From an uncultured Streptococcus sp. (GTDB lineage: Bacteria; Bacillota; Bacilli; Lactobacillales; Streptococcaceae): a DNA stretch of 5,390 nucleotides. The translations under genes were made by a program, and so were the position numbers. This document shows positions 1-5,390 of the stretch, piece by piece; positions within the stretch are counted from its first letter, which is position 1; each line of letters begins with the position of its first letter. The notes below the pieces were generated by a model, which was not told the origin of the DNA, searched no databases, and saw nothing but the letters and a program-made list of their open reading frames with translations. The stretch is taken from assembly GCF_943912555.1 (NCBI RefSeq), contig NZ_CALTUR010000113.1:1-5390 (forward strand). The letters are read 5' to 3'.

Positions 1-569
1 CCATTCGCTTTCGTTTTCTCATCTGTTGAATTATCTTTGGCTAATTGAGCAAAGTCTGCATCACTAGCTTTGGCTTTTTCAAGAATTTCTTTGGCCTTGT
101 CTTCATTGTCCAAACGGATGATTTGAGCCGTTACATCTGGAGTGTACTCGTCAAAGGCCTTCTTGTAAGCATCATCTGTCAATTCAGCTTCTGCTGCCTT
201 CTTAACTGCCAACTCAACCAATTTACTTGTACGAATTTGAGCTTTACGTGTTTCAAGGGTCATACCTGCTTGTGATAAGACACGTTGGTAGTTCTCACCA
301 TATTGTTTTTCTTCTTCGGTAATAGTATCGTTGACTTCTTTGTCATCTACTTCTGAGCCATATTGTTTCTCAAATACTTTTTGGATGGTCAAGTTCAACA
401 ACACTTGTTGGGCTGAAGGATTGCTCTTCACTTGCTCATAAAACTGATGTTCTGTGATGACATCCCCTTTCATGCTGATAAGGTCTGCTCCTTCTGAACC
501 TTTCGAACAAGCTGCTAAAGTTGCTACTGATAATAGTGTAATGGCACCTGCCAATAGTTTTTTCTTCAT
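1..569 (-). CDS. prsA: PrsA/PpmA foldase lipoprotein (peptidyl-prolyl isomerase), 3' end beyond window
   Basis: N-terminal 189 residues of a secreted foldase that helps exported proteins fold at the outer face of the membrane. It begins MKKKLLAGAI, continues with a short hydrophobic segment, and has a lipobox LAAC with the lipidated Cys at residue 21, so it is a predicted lipoprotein. Residues 30-130 resemble the helical N-terminal chaperone region of PrsA. From about residue 145 (DVTAQIIRL) the parvulin-type isomerase domain begins, and the ADFAQLAKDNSTDEKT stretch (171-186) is typical of it; the rest lies off the left edge. Family members are about 310 residues long, so roughly 60% is seen. 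The start at 569 is supported by AAGGAG (580-575), five bases upstream, and by the signal peptide. Recognition as the mitis-group protein is from memory. No frameshift is seen. A 66-base gap separates it from the methyltransferase gene. Confidence 0.95.
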   Translation of the reverse strand, partial: MKKKLLAGAITLLSVATLAACSKGSEGADLISMKGDVITEHQFYEQVKSNPSAQQVLLNLTIQKVFEKQYGSEVDDKEVNDTITEEEKQYGENYQRVLSQAGMTLETRKAQIRTSKLVELAVKKAAEAELTDDAYKKAFDEYTPDVTAQIIRLDNEDKAKEILEKAKASDADFAQLAKDNSTDEKTKAN

Positions 570-581
570 GTCTACTCCTTT

Positions 582-603
582 TAGATAAGCGTTACCCTAT
601 CTA
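582..603 (-). repeat. Small inverted repeat in the prsA leader
   Basis: TAGATA (582-587) and TATCTA (598-603) form a perfect 6-base inverted repeat around a 10-base spacer, just upstream of the prsA ribosome site (580-575). It could be a weak leader hairpin or a protein-binding dyad. It is too short and AT-rich to be a terminator, and no T-run follows it on the prsA strand. No function can be assigned. Confidence 0.3.
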
Positions 604-607
604 TTTT

Positions 608-635
608 ACTATATTTTCTTAAATTATTCTGAAAA
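608..635 (-). promoter_or_regulatory. Possible housekeeping promoter for prsA
   Basis: Reading toward prsA, TTTTCA (635-630) and TATAGT (613-608) are separated by 16 bases, a weak match to the TTGACA/TATAAT pattern. The -35 begins right after the methyltransferase stop codon (638-636). It could let prsA be transcribed apart from the upstream genes, which would suit a foldase needed in all conditions. The match is poor and AT-rich DNA gives such hits by chance, so this is tentative. Confidence 0.3.
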
Positions 636-1349
636 TCATTCGCTAATAGGCAATTGAACATCTGCTACATTTTTACGAAGCATAAGAATGCCGTCCCCTA
701 AAGGTACTAATGTTGCAGTGAGTCCTGGATTGTCTAAGGTTGCATCAAATAATCTTTGAAGGCCTCGATAAATGGTTCGCTGGCCACGACGGACTTCCAT
801 AATGTCCTTGGCAACATCACCACCTTGGAAAATATCATCCAAGACAACCACACCTCCAACTTCCAAATGTTTGAGGATTTCTGGCAGAAAGACGATATAT
901 TTAGACTTGGCAGAATCCATAAAGACGAAATCATAGGACTCTGTCAGTGTAGATAAGATATCTACCGCATCTCCTTCTAGGAGAGTAATTTGCTTGCGAC
1001 TGTCAAACTGGGCAAAATTTTCCTTGGCAAAACCAATCATTTCTGGATTGCGGTCAATGGTTATAATCTTTGCATTTGGTGCATGTTCAGCCATCAAGAG
1101 GGCTGAAAAACCGATAGCCGTCCCAATTTCCAGAATGTTTTTAGGCTGCATGATTTCCATGAGAAAACGGAAATAAGCAACCGTTTCATGGGGAATAATG
1201 GGAATATTTTCCTTACGGGCAAAGTCTTCCAATTCTTTCAAAGAACCTGTAACTTGCTTTTGACGCCGACGCATCAAGTCTACAATTTCTTCCTTGACAA
1301 CAGGGCGACGCATGTTATGGTTGGCATTTTTACTATATGATTCAACCAT
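636..1349 (-). CDS. Class I SAM-dependent O-methyltransferase, YrrM/TrmR-like
   Basis: Cytosolic methyltransferase of 237 residues in the metal-dependent O-methyltransferase family (COMT/CCoAOMT type, Methyltransf_3). The SAM-binding motif I is LEIGTAIG at residues 73-80. The acidic residue that would hold the ribose is D99 (TIDRN), followed by GDA at 126-128. Likely metal ligands are D145 (FMDSAK) and D171/D172 (VLDD). Overall layout and the motif LEIGTAIG...SA..MA match B. subtilis YrrM/TrmR, which methylates 5-hydroxyuridine at the wobble position of tRNAs; that substrate is an inference from family likeness. The ATG at 1349 is preferred. An in-frame ATG at 1391 would overlap pepF by 41 bases, has no ribosome site and would add 14 residues encoded within the pepF end. 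The chosen start lies one base after the pepF stop, with only a weak GGGA (1363-1360), suggesting translational coupling. Confidence 0.88.
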   Translation of the reverse strand: MVESYSKNANHNMRRPVVKEEIVDLMRRRQKQVTGSLKELEDFARKENIPIIPHETVAYFRFLMEIMQPKNILEIGTAIGFSALLMAEHAPNAKIITIDRNPEMIGFAKENFAQFDSRKQITLLEGDAVDILSTLTESYDFVFMDSAKSKYIVFLPEILKHLEVGGVVVLDDIFQGGDVAKDIMEVRRGQRTIYRGLQRLFDATLDNPGLTATLVPLGDGILMLRKNVADVQLPISE

Positions 1350-1350
1350 C

Positions 1351-3153
1351 TTATGCCAATCCCAATTTTTCAACAAGGGCTTCAAACTCATTCAAACGAC
1401 GTTCAAAGACTGCAAAGGCATCGTTGAGATAATCTTCCTTCTCCATATCAACACCAGCTTTTCTCATGACATTAAGTGGATAGTCAGACTTGCCTGCCTT
1501 GAGGTAGTCGATATAGCGGTCACGGTCTTCTTGACTACCATGGACAATCTTTTCAGCTAGGGCTGAAGCTGCTGCAAAGCCTGTTGAATATTGATATACA
1601 TAGTAGTTATAGTAGAAGTGTGGAATGCGAGCCCACTCGTATTGAATTTCAGGATTGTCTTCCTTACTCAAACCATAATATTCTTGGTTCAAGTCTGCGT
1701 AGAGTTTATTTAGGAAATCACTTGTCAAAACTTCACCATTTTGATCCGCTTGGTGAATGGCGTGTTCAAACTCAGCAAATTGAGTTTGACGGAAAACTGT
1801 CCCACGGAAACCATCTAGGAAGTTATTGAGAATAGCAAAGCGCGTTGCGTCGTCTTCCACTTCTTCCAATAATTTCTCCGTCAAGATATTTTCATTGGTA
1901 GTTGATGCAATCTCAGCCAAGAAGATAGAATAATCTCCATAAACATAAGGCTGCGTTTCACGAGTATAGCTGGAATGCATACTATGACCTGTTTCATGAA
2001 CCAGAGTAAAGAGATTGTCTAGATTGTCCTGCCAGTTAAGAAGCATGAAGGCATTGGTATCGTAAGAGCCACCAGAGTAGGCCCCTGAACGCTTGCCTTG
2101 GTTTTCGTAAACATCAATCCAACGCTCGCTGAAGGCACGTTTAACACGGCTCAAATAATCCTCACCCAAGACTGCCAAGGCTTCTTCTGCTTTTTTCAAG
2201 GCTTCTTGGTAGGTAAAACTATATTCAACAGATGAAAGCGGTGTATAGACATCGTACATCTTGAGGTCTGAAATCCCCAAAATATTTGAACGAAGCTCAA
2301 GGTAACGATGCAAGAGGGGCAAATGCTTGCGAACTGCTGCTACCAAATTGTCATAAACACTTTCTGGAACAAAATTTGCTGCGAGAGCTGCATGACGAGC
2401 ACTCTTGTAGTTGCGAACTTTTGCACGATAGTTTTGAACCTTAACATTTGTTTGCAAGGTTTTAGCATAAGTATGTTGGAATTGCTCGTAAGTTGCATAA
2501 AGGGCTTGATAAGCATCTCGGCGAACTTCACGATTTTTAGACTCCATCAAACGCATATAAACGCCATGTGATAATTGTACTTCGTTACCATCTTCATCTT
2601 TAACAAATGGAAAGACGATATCTGCATTATCTAAAATAGCGAAAGTTTCACTTGCCGAACCAAAGATTTCACTAGCTCCAGCTAATAATTCTTCTTCTCT
2701 TTGTGATAGAACGTGTTCCTTGCCTTGCAAAAGTTTGTCAAAATAGTGTTGATAAACCTGCAATTTTGGCTGAGCTTCTAAAAAGTCAGCATACTGCTCT
2801 TCACTGATTTCCATAAATTCAGGCTCATAGAATGAAAAGGCTTGGTCTAGCTGGCTATAGAGAGTCATGGCCTTGGCATAGTACTCTTGGTACTTGGCTT
2901 CACGTGTATCCTGGTCATTTTTCATATGAGCATAAACGTAAAGCTTCTCCATCTGGCGTTCCATTTCAAGAGAAAATTCAGTGATTTCTAGAAGGCTATC
3001 CGCACTATCTAGGAGATGGCCTTCATACTGGGCTACTGTCTCCAATTGTTCTGTTAAATCTTTTAAGGCTTCTTCCCAAGCCTGGTCAGTTGGGTAGATC
3101 GTTGATAGATCCCATGTATCTTTTTCATTTATTTCATTTCTTTGTAATACCAT
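1351..3153 (-). CDS. pepF: Oligoendopeptidase F (M3 family zinc metallopeptidase)
   Basis: Cytosolic zinc peptidase of 600 residues, the usual length for PepF, which cuts short peptides (roughly 7-17 residues) taken up by oligopeptide transporters or produced by protein turnover. The N-terminal half (about 1-200) is the helical PepF/M3 cap domain. The catalytic HExxH motif is HETGH at 386-390 with E387 as the catalytic base, and the third zinc ligand is probably E414 in FLAEIAST. The Tyr/His-rich segment 511-525 ([15 protein letters not shown]) is the conserved substrate-binding region near the C terminus. There is no signal peptide. The start is fixed by GGAGG (3164-3160), six bases upstream. 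It begins 18 bases after coiA and ends one base before the methyltransferase, so it is co-transcribed with both. The gene appears intact. Confidence 0.96.
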   Translation of the reverse strand: MVLQRNEINEKDTWDLSTIYPTDQAWEEALKDLTEQLETVAQYEGHLLDSADSLLEITEFSLEMERQMEKLYVYAHMKNDQDTREAKYQEYYAKAMTLYSQLDQAFSFYEPEFMEISEEQYADFLEAQPKLQVYQHYFDKLLQGKEHVLSQREEELLAGASEIFGSASETFAILDNADIVFPFVKDEDGNEVQLSHGVYMRLMESKNREVRRDAYQALYATYEQFQHTYAKTLQTNVKVQNYRAKVRNYKSARHAALAANFVPESVYDNLVAAVRKHLPLLHRYLELRSNILGISDLKMYDVYTPLSSVEYSFTYQEALKKAEEALAVLGEDYLSRVKRAFSERWIDVYENQGKRSGAYSGGSYDTNAFMLLNWQDNLDNLFTLVHETGHSMHSSYTRETQPYVYGDYSIFLAEIASTTNENILTEKLLEEVEDDATRFAILNNFLDGFRGTVFRQTQFAEFEHAIHQADQNGEVLTSDFLNKLYADLNQEYYGLSKEDNPEIQYEWARIPHFYYNYYVYQYSTGFAAASALAEKIVHGSQEDRDRYIDYLKAGKSDYPLNVMRKAGVDMEKEDYLNDAFAVFERRLNEFEALVEKLGLA

Positions 3154-3171
3154 TAGATTCCTCCATCCTTT

Positions 3172-4125
3172 CTATTCTACCATATTTTTCAAGAAATATT
3201 GCTGATAAAAAGCTGGTGGATAGAGCTTTTGCCAATCATTTTGAGGATTTTCTTGATAATAGGTGTAAAAATGCTGATAATAGCTATTCAAGTCTTGTTC
3301 AATCTGGAAAAATTTGCCCACTATTGGTCGAATTTGTGGATACCATTCTTTTAGTACATAAGTCAGGAGATTTTCTCCCTTTTGATAGGCTTCTGCTTGT
3401 TCTTTCATCCAAATAGGATTTTGATAATAGAGTTGTTGCTGAATATAGCGACAGATGTCCTTGTCCTGAGAAACTGTAAAATGAGATATTTTTTGTTTCT
3501 TATAGGGAAGACGTAATATCTCCAGTAAACTACCGTGACCATAGGGAAATTCCTTAATCTGATAATGGAGTTTGCCGCGGAGATCCTGGTGAATGAGATA
3601 TTTGAGTCTTAAAAGCTGTTTTCCCTTGTCTAATTCCCAAACATAAAAGCCCATATTTTGACTGAAATAAAGAAAACCTTCTTGTAGACGGGTCAAACGC
3701 TCCTTGAGCCAAAGTTTTTCTCCCAGCAACCACAGTACTTGGTAACCCTGACTACGATAGCCCTCGCTACGCTCTTTAAGAACTTTTTGAGGCAAGGGAC
3801 TACACTGGACTTCTAGAACTAGATTACCATTTACAAACACATCTGCAATCTGTTTAAGCTCTGGAAGGGAGTATTCTAATTGCACCTCTGCCTCTGTTTT
3901 AGACCAGTGATAGAGGATTTCCTTATTTGCCAAGTGTTCTGGACTTTCATTTTCAAAGGAGTAATCACAGTCTTTTAAGGATTTATGGGCAAAATGGGTT
4001 CGGACACTTGGTCCTTGACGCAAACGGAGCTGACCTCCACAAGCTGGACAGGTGTATGCTTGCTTCTCAAGCTTATCCTCTAGCACATTTACCAACTGTC
4101 CCCTAGCATCTCTCGCAACAAACAT
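3172..4125 (-). CDS. coiA: Competence protein CoiA
   Basis: Late competence protein of 317 residues, the full length known for streptococcal CoiA. It is needed for natural transformation; pneumococcal mutant studies place its role after DNA uptake, in recombination of the incoming strand. Residues 24-50 look like a small zinc-type module: CPACGG (26-31) followed by HFAHK (44-48), with C53 close by. A nuclease-like core of the PD-(D/E)xK kind follows, with D95 (IADVFV) and E105-V-Q107 (LEVQCSP) as the likely acidic site. Part of the family's restriction-endonuclease likeness is established, but catalysis has not been shown as far as I know. The C-terminal half (about 150-317) is Tyr/Gln/Lys-rich with no motif I recognise. 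The start has a G-rich ribosome site. It is the first gene of the coiA-pepF-methyltransferase array, and cin-box-like sites lie just upstream. Confidence 0.96.
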   Translation of the reverse strand: MFVARDARGQLVNVLEDKLEKQAYTCPACGGQLRLRQGPSVRTHFAHKSLKDCDYSFENESPEHLANKEILYHWSKTEAEVQLEYSLPELKQIADVFVNGNLVLEVQCSPLPQKVLKERSEGYRSQGYQVLWLLGEKLWLKERLTRLQEGFLYFSQNMGFYVWELDKGKQLLRLKYLIHQDLRGKLHYQIKEFPYGHGSLLEILRLPYKKQKISHFTVSQDKDICRYIQQQLYYQNPIWMKEQAEAYQKGENLLTYVLKEWYPQIRPIVGKFFQIEQDLNSYYQHFYTYYQENPQNDWQKLYPPAFYQQYFLKNMVE

Positions 4126-4130
4126 GATTT

Positions 4131-4140
4131 CCCCCCTTTT
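4131..4140 (-). promoter_or_regulatory. Ribosome binding site of coiA with a run of six G
   Basis: Reading toward coiA the sequence is AAAAGGGGGG, then AAATC, then the ATG. A run of six G replaces the usual AGGAGG; it still pairs with the CCUCC end of 16S rRNA through G-U pairing. The 5-base spacing supports the ATG at 4125 as the start. A homopolymer of this kind is prone to slippage, which would change the spacing. Confidence 0.7.
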
Positions 4141-4146
4141 CTATAT

Positions 4147-4154
4147 TATTCGAA
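4147..4154 (-). promoter_or_regulatory. cin-box-like site (ComX/SigX promoter) before coiA
   Basis: TTCGAATA on the coiA strand differs from the pneumococcal late-competence consensus TACGAATA at one position, and is preceded by a T-run, another known feature of these promoters. It ends 21 bases before the coiA ATG, which would give a very short leader that still holds the ribosome site. coiA is an established late competence gene controlled by ComX, so position and content agree. That this exact site is the one used is inferred. Confidence 0.7.
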
Positions 4155-4162
4155 AAAATTAA

Positions 4163-4170
4163 TAATCGTA
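4163..4170 (-). promoter_or_regulatory. Second, alternative cin-box-like site
   Basis: TACGATTA on the coiA strand also differs from TACGAATA at one base, and starts 16 bases upstream of the other candidate. The preceding bases are less T-rich (only A/T mixed). It may be a weaker second site or a chance match in AT-rich DNA. I rank it below the site at 4147-4154. Confidence 0.25.
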
Positions 4171-4191
4171 TTTTTAATTATGGAAGAAAAG

Positions 4192-4255
4192 TATAATAAA
4201 TTGAAATAAAATATAAGCAAATTGATTGGGGAATTATAGTATATTGAAATAAGAT
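4192..4255. repeat. Imperfect 21-base direct repeat in the coiA upstream region
   Basis: The 21 bases at 4192-4212 and 4235-4255 match at 18 positions and share the core ATTGAAATAA; the copies start 43 bases apart. The distal copy contains the TATAAT of the candidate SigA promoter, and the proximal copy contains a degenerate TATTAT at the matching place with a poor TTGCTT 16 bases before it. The pattern suggests a local duplication or the remains of a dispersed repeat. It is not a CRISPR or a clear insertion-sequence end. Confidence 0.5.
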
Positions 4256-4260
4256 GTGAA
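4233..4260 (-). promoter_or_regulatory. Candidate housekeeping promoter toward coiA-pepF
   Basis: Reading toward coiA, TTCACA (4260-4255, five of six to TTGACA) is followed after 16 bases by a perfect TATAAT (4238-4233). This is a good SigA-type promoter and would start transcription about 100 bases before the coiA ATG. It would give basal expression of pepF and the downstream housekeeping genes outside competence, when ComX is absent. This is read from sequence only. Confidence 0.5.
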
Positions 4261-4361
4261 CTAAGAGATTAAGAAAGTCAAATTAATTTCTAACAATGCT
4301 TCAGAAGTCATGTCCTACTATTCCAGTTTCAATACCCTATATAATTGACAAATAACCAAAA

Positions 4362-4398
4362 TCTCCTAGCAATCAATGGACTACTAGGAGAGTTTTTT
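4362..4398. terminator. Hairpin terminator, probably bidirectional
   Basis: TCTCCTAG (4362-4369) pairs perfectly with CTAGGAGA (4384-4391) around a 14-base loop. On the plus strand it is followed by G and six T (4393-4398). On the minus strand, the direction of all genes here, it is followed by TTTT then GGTTATTT. It lies about 78 bases after the stop of the surface protein gene, so it most likely ends that transcript and shields coiA from read-through. With U-runs on both sides it could act in both directions, although no plus-strand gene is seen. Confidence 0.75.
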
Positions 4399-4468
4399 AA
4401 GGAATTCTATATAAGCTATAAAATCAAATACAGATTTTACTAAAAGATTAGATTAACTTATATATAAA

Positions 4469-5390
4469 TTATGCTTCCTCATCTTCTTTACGACGACGGC
4501 CTGCAAGACCAAGTCCAAGTACTGCACTTGCTGCAGCTGCTACCATAGCTACTGTAGAGTCTGCTGTACCAGTATTTGGAAGTTGTCGATCTTTATTTAT
4601 TGTAGTTTCAGATACTGGAGTTCCATCTGACATTTCATTAGCACTGCCGTTCTTATGTGGCTGAGCTGGCATTTCTTCTGAAATACCATTCACACTACCT
4701 GTATAGGCTGGGACTTCTGCTGTTGGTGGCGTAACTACCTTGCCGTCACCAGCTGTACTGCTTGTGCCTACTGGTTCTGTATAAGCTGGGACTTCTACAG
4801 TTGGTGGTGTAATACCGTTGCCTGCGCTATTTGTACTACCTGTACCTACTGGTTCTGTATAAGCTGGAACTTCTACAGTTGGTGGAATAATAACATTTCC
4901 CTCACCATCTGTACTACTTGTGCCTACTGGTTCTGTATAAGCTGGAACTTCTACAGTTGGTGGAATAATAACATTTCCCTCACCATCTGTACTACTTGTG
5001 CCTACTGATTCTGTATAAGCTGGGACTTCTACAGTTGGTGGTGTAATACCGTTGCCTGCGTTATTCGTACTGCTTGTACCTACTGGATTTACTGCGTTAA
5101 TTGCTGTTGTTCCTGTAGTTTGAGCGGCACCTACACCATCTTGATCTTTCGCTTCATTGATAGCTTTTACAGCTGCGATGGCAGCTTTCGCTACTTCAGC
5201 TTTCGCTGCTGCTTTTTCATCGTCTGACAATTTAGCATTCTTATCAATTGAGGCAATCTTAGCTTCTGACGCTGTTTGGATTGCTTCTAGGGCTTTCTCT
5301 TTACCTACTGAAGTTACTGCTTCAATTGCTTTAACTCCTGTAGTTTGAGCGGCACCTACACCATCTTGATCTTTCGCTTCATTGATAGCT
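4469..5390 (-). CDS. LPXTG cell-wall-anchored surface protein with DUF1542-like and 26-residue repeats, 5' end beyond window
   Basis: C-terminal 306 residues of a surface protein; the frame stays open to the right edge, so the N terminus and any signal peptide are not seen. In order: visible residues 1-100 are Ala/Lys/Glu-rich helical sequence with the DUF1542-like pattern (SIDKNAKLSDDEKAAAKAEV, then A..AI..A.D...V.AA...G), repeating every 75 residues. Residues 103-232 are five 26-residue repeats of the form VGTSST.GEGNV..PPTVEVPAYTEP, probably an extended wall-spanning stalk. A 37-residue linker follows. LPNTG (270-274), a hydrophobic Ala/Val/Leu segment and the tail RRRKEDEEA form a sortase A signal. 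DUF1542 repeats occur in large adhesins of staphylococci and streptococci, but adhesion is inferred here and no ligand can be named. A TTG at 5230 lies inside the frame and is not a start. The hairpin at 4362-4398 probably ends its transcript. Confidence 0.9.
   Translation of the reverse strand, partial: AINEAKDQDGVGAAQTTGVKAIEAVTSVGKEKALEAIQTASEAKIASIDKNAKLSDDEKAAAKAEVAKAAIAAVKAINEAKDQDGVGAAQTTGTTAINAVNPVGTSSTNNAGNGITPPTVEVPAYTESVGTSSTDGEGNVIIPPTVEVPAYTEPVGTSSTDGEGNVIIPPTVEVPAYTEPVGTGSTNSAGNGITPPTVEVPAYTEPVGTSSTAGDGKVVTPPTAEVPAYTGSVNGISEEMPAQPHKNGSANEMSDGTPVSETTINKDRQLPNTGTADSTVAMVAAAASAVLGLGLAGRRRKEDEEA
4472..4582 (-). other. Sortase cell-wall sorting signal
   Basis: LPNTG is encoded at 4582-4568. 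It is followed by a hydrophobic segment (VAMVAAAASAVLGLGLAG) and a tail RRRKEDEEA up to the TAA stop (4471-4469). Sortase A cuts between Thr and Gly and joins the Thr to peptidoglycan. All three parts are present and in order, so anchoring is intact. Confidence 0.95.
4694..5083 (-). repeat. Five tandem 78-bp repeats in the surface protein gene
   Basis: In coding order the units are 5083-5006, 5005-4928, 4927-4850, 4849-4772 and 4771-4694, each encoding 26 residues with the core PPT.EVPAYT. Units 2 and 3 are identical over all 78 bases. Units 1 and 4 form a second type (NGITPP version) and differ from each other at 5 bases. Unit 5 is the most diverged (AGDGKVVTPPTAEVPAYTGS). The layout is therefore A-B-B-A'-C. 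Every change keeps the frame, so gain or loss of units alters stalk length by 26 residues. Confidence 0.95.
5111..5390 (-). repeat. Long DUF1542-like repeat, period 225 bp, running off the window
   Basis: The 55 bases at 5111-5165 recur exactly at 5336-5390, an offset of 225 bases or 75 codons. Both encode AINEAKDQDGVGAAQTTG. The likeness continues, less exactly, into the following codons (GVKAIEAVTSVGK against GTTAINAVNPVGT). Only about one and a quarter periods are visible, and the second copy is cut by the edge, so more copies probably lie to the right. Confidence 0.9.

Larger units (their letters stand above)
4126..4468. other. AT-rich intergenic region between surface protein gene and coiA
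   Basis: This 343-base gap has no credible open reading frame on either strand. It holds the hairpin terminator, the 21-base direct repeats, the candidate SigA promoter, the cin-box-like sites and the coiA ribosome site. The stretch at about 4235-4340 reminds me of non-coding sequence dispersed in pneumococcal genomes, but I cannot name the element or check it. Nothing I recognise as BOX or RUP in full, and no tRNA or other structured RNA, is visible. Confidence 0.6.

Noticed and set aside
608..630. CiaR-type operator before prsA
   Set aside because: Only a single TTTAAG is present. The second half-site expected five bases away in the known direct-repeat motif is missing.
1350..1391. Longer methyltransferase start at 1391 (251 residues)
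   Set aside because: It overlaps pepF by 41 bases, has no ribosome site upstream, and the added residues do not look like the family's N terminus as I remember it.
45..3416. Plus-strand open frames inside prsA, the methyltransferase, pepF and coiA
   Set aside because: They lie opposite well-supported genes, lack ribosome sites and show no recognisable domains; they are shadows of the coding strand.
4235..4340. Insertion-sequence remnant or named dispersed element
   Set aside because: It feels familiar from pneumococcal genomes, but no transposase fragment, terminal inverted repeats or target duplication can be shown, so I do not call an element.
4345..4350. Plus-strand promoter from TTGACA
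   Set aside because: No convincing -10 lies 16-18 bases downstream, and no plus-strand gene follows; the hairpin comes immediately after.
4419..4439. Hairpin TAAAATC / GATTTTA downstream of the surface protein stop
   Set aside because: The seven-base stem is almost all A/T and lacks a U-run; the GC-containing hairpin at 4362-4391 is a far better terminator.
4694..5083. CRISPR array or regulatory iterons
   Set aside because: The 78-bp units are contiguous with no unique spacers, keep one reading frame and encode a regular 26-residue motif within a protein that ends in a sortase signal.
4469..5230. Surface protein starting at the TTG at 5230
   Set aside because: The same frame is open through to 5389 and encodes repeat sequence homologous to that downstream of 5230. 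The TTG is an internal Leu codon, with no ribosome site before it.

Overview
The window looks like chromosomal DNA of a low-GC Gram-positive coccus of the Streptococcus mitis/pneumoniae group. The gene order coiA - pepF - O-methyltransferase - prsA, and protein sequences that match from memory what I know of the pneumococcal versions, are the basis for this. No search was run, so the species is not settled. A few residues differ from the pneumococcal PrsA I remember, so a non-pneumococcal mitis-group strain is quite possible. All genes lie on the minus strand, so they read from the right end of the window to the left.

From 5390 to 4469 is the C-terminal part of a cell-wall-anchored surface protein, open at the right edge. 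In protein order it has alpha-helical DUF1542-like repeats (period 75 codons), five 26-residue proline-containing repeats (78 bp each, two of them identical base for base), a linker, and an LPNTG sortase signal with a membrane segment and charged tail. From 4468 to 4126 is a 343-base AT-rich gap. It holds a hairpin terminator that separates the surface protein from the next operon, an imperfect 21-base direct repeat, a plausible housekeeping promoter, and one or two competence (ComX/SigX) cin-box-like sites just before coiA.

From 4125 to the left edge is a compact array: coiA (competence, recombination of incoming DNA), pepF (M3-family oligoendopeptidase), a class I SAM-dependent O-methyltransferase related to B. 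subtilis YrrM/TrmR, and prsA/ppmA (peptidyl-prolyl isomerase lipoprotein, cut by the left edge). Gaps are 18 bases (coiA-pepF), 1 base (pepF-methyltransferase) and 66 bases (methyltransferase-prsA), so the first three are almost certainly one transcript. Read-through into prsA is likely, with a possible extra promoter of its own.

I see no new multi-gene system here. The core operon is conserved and ordinary. The parts most worth a second look are the repeat-driven surface protein next to a competence operon, and the control region of coiA, where housekeeping and competence-type signals appear to be stacked.
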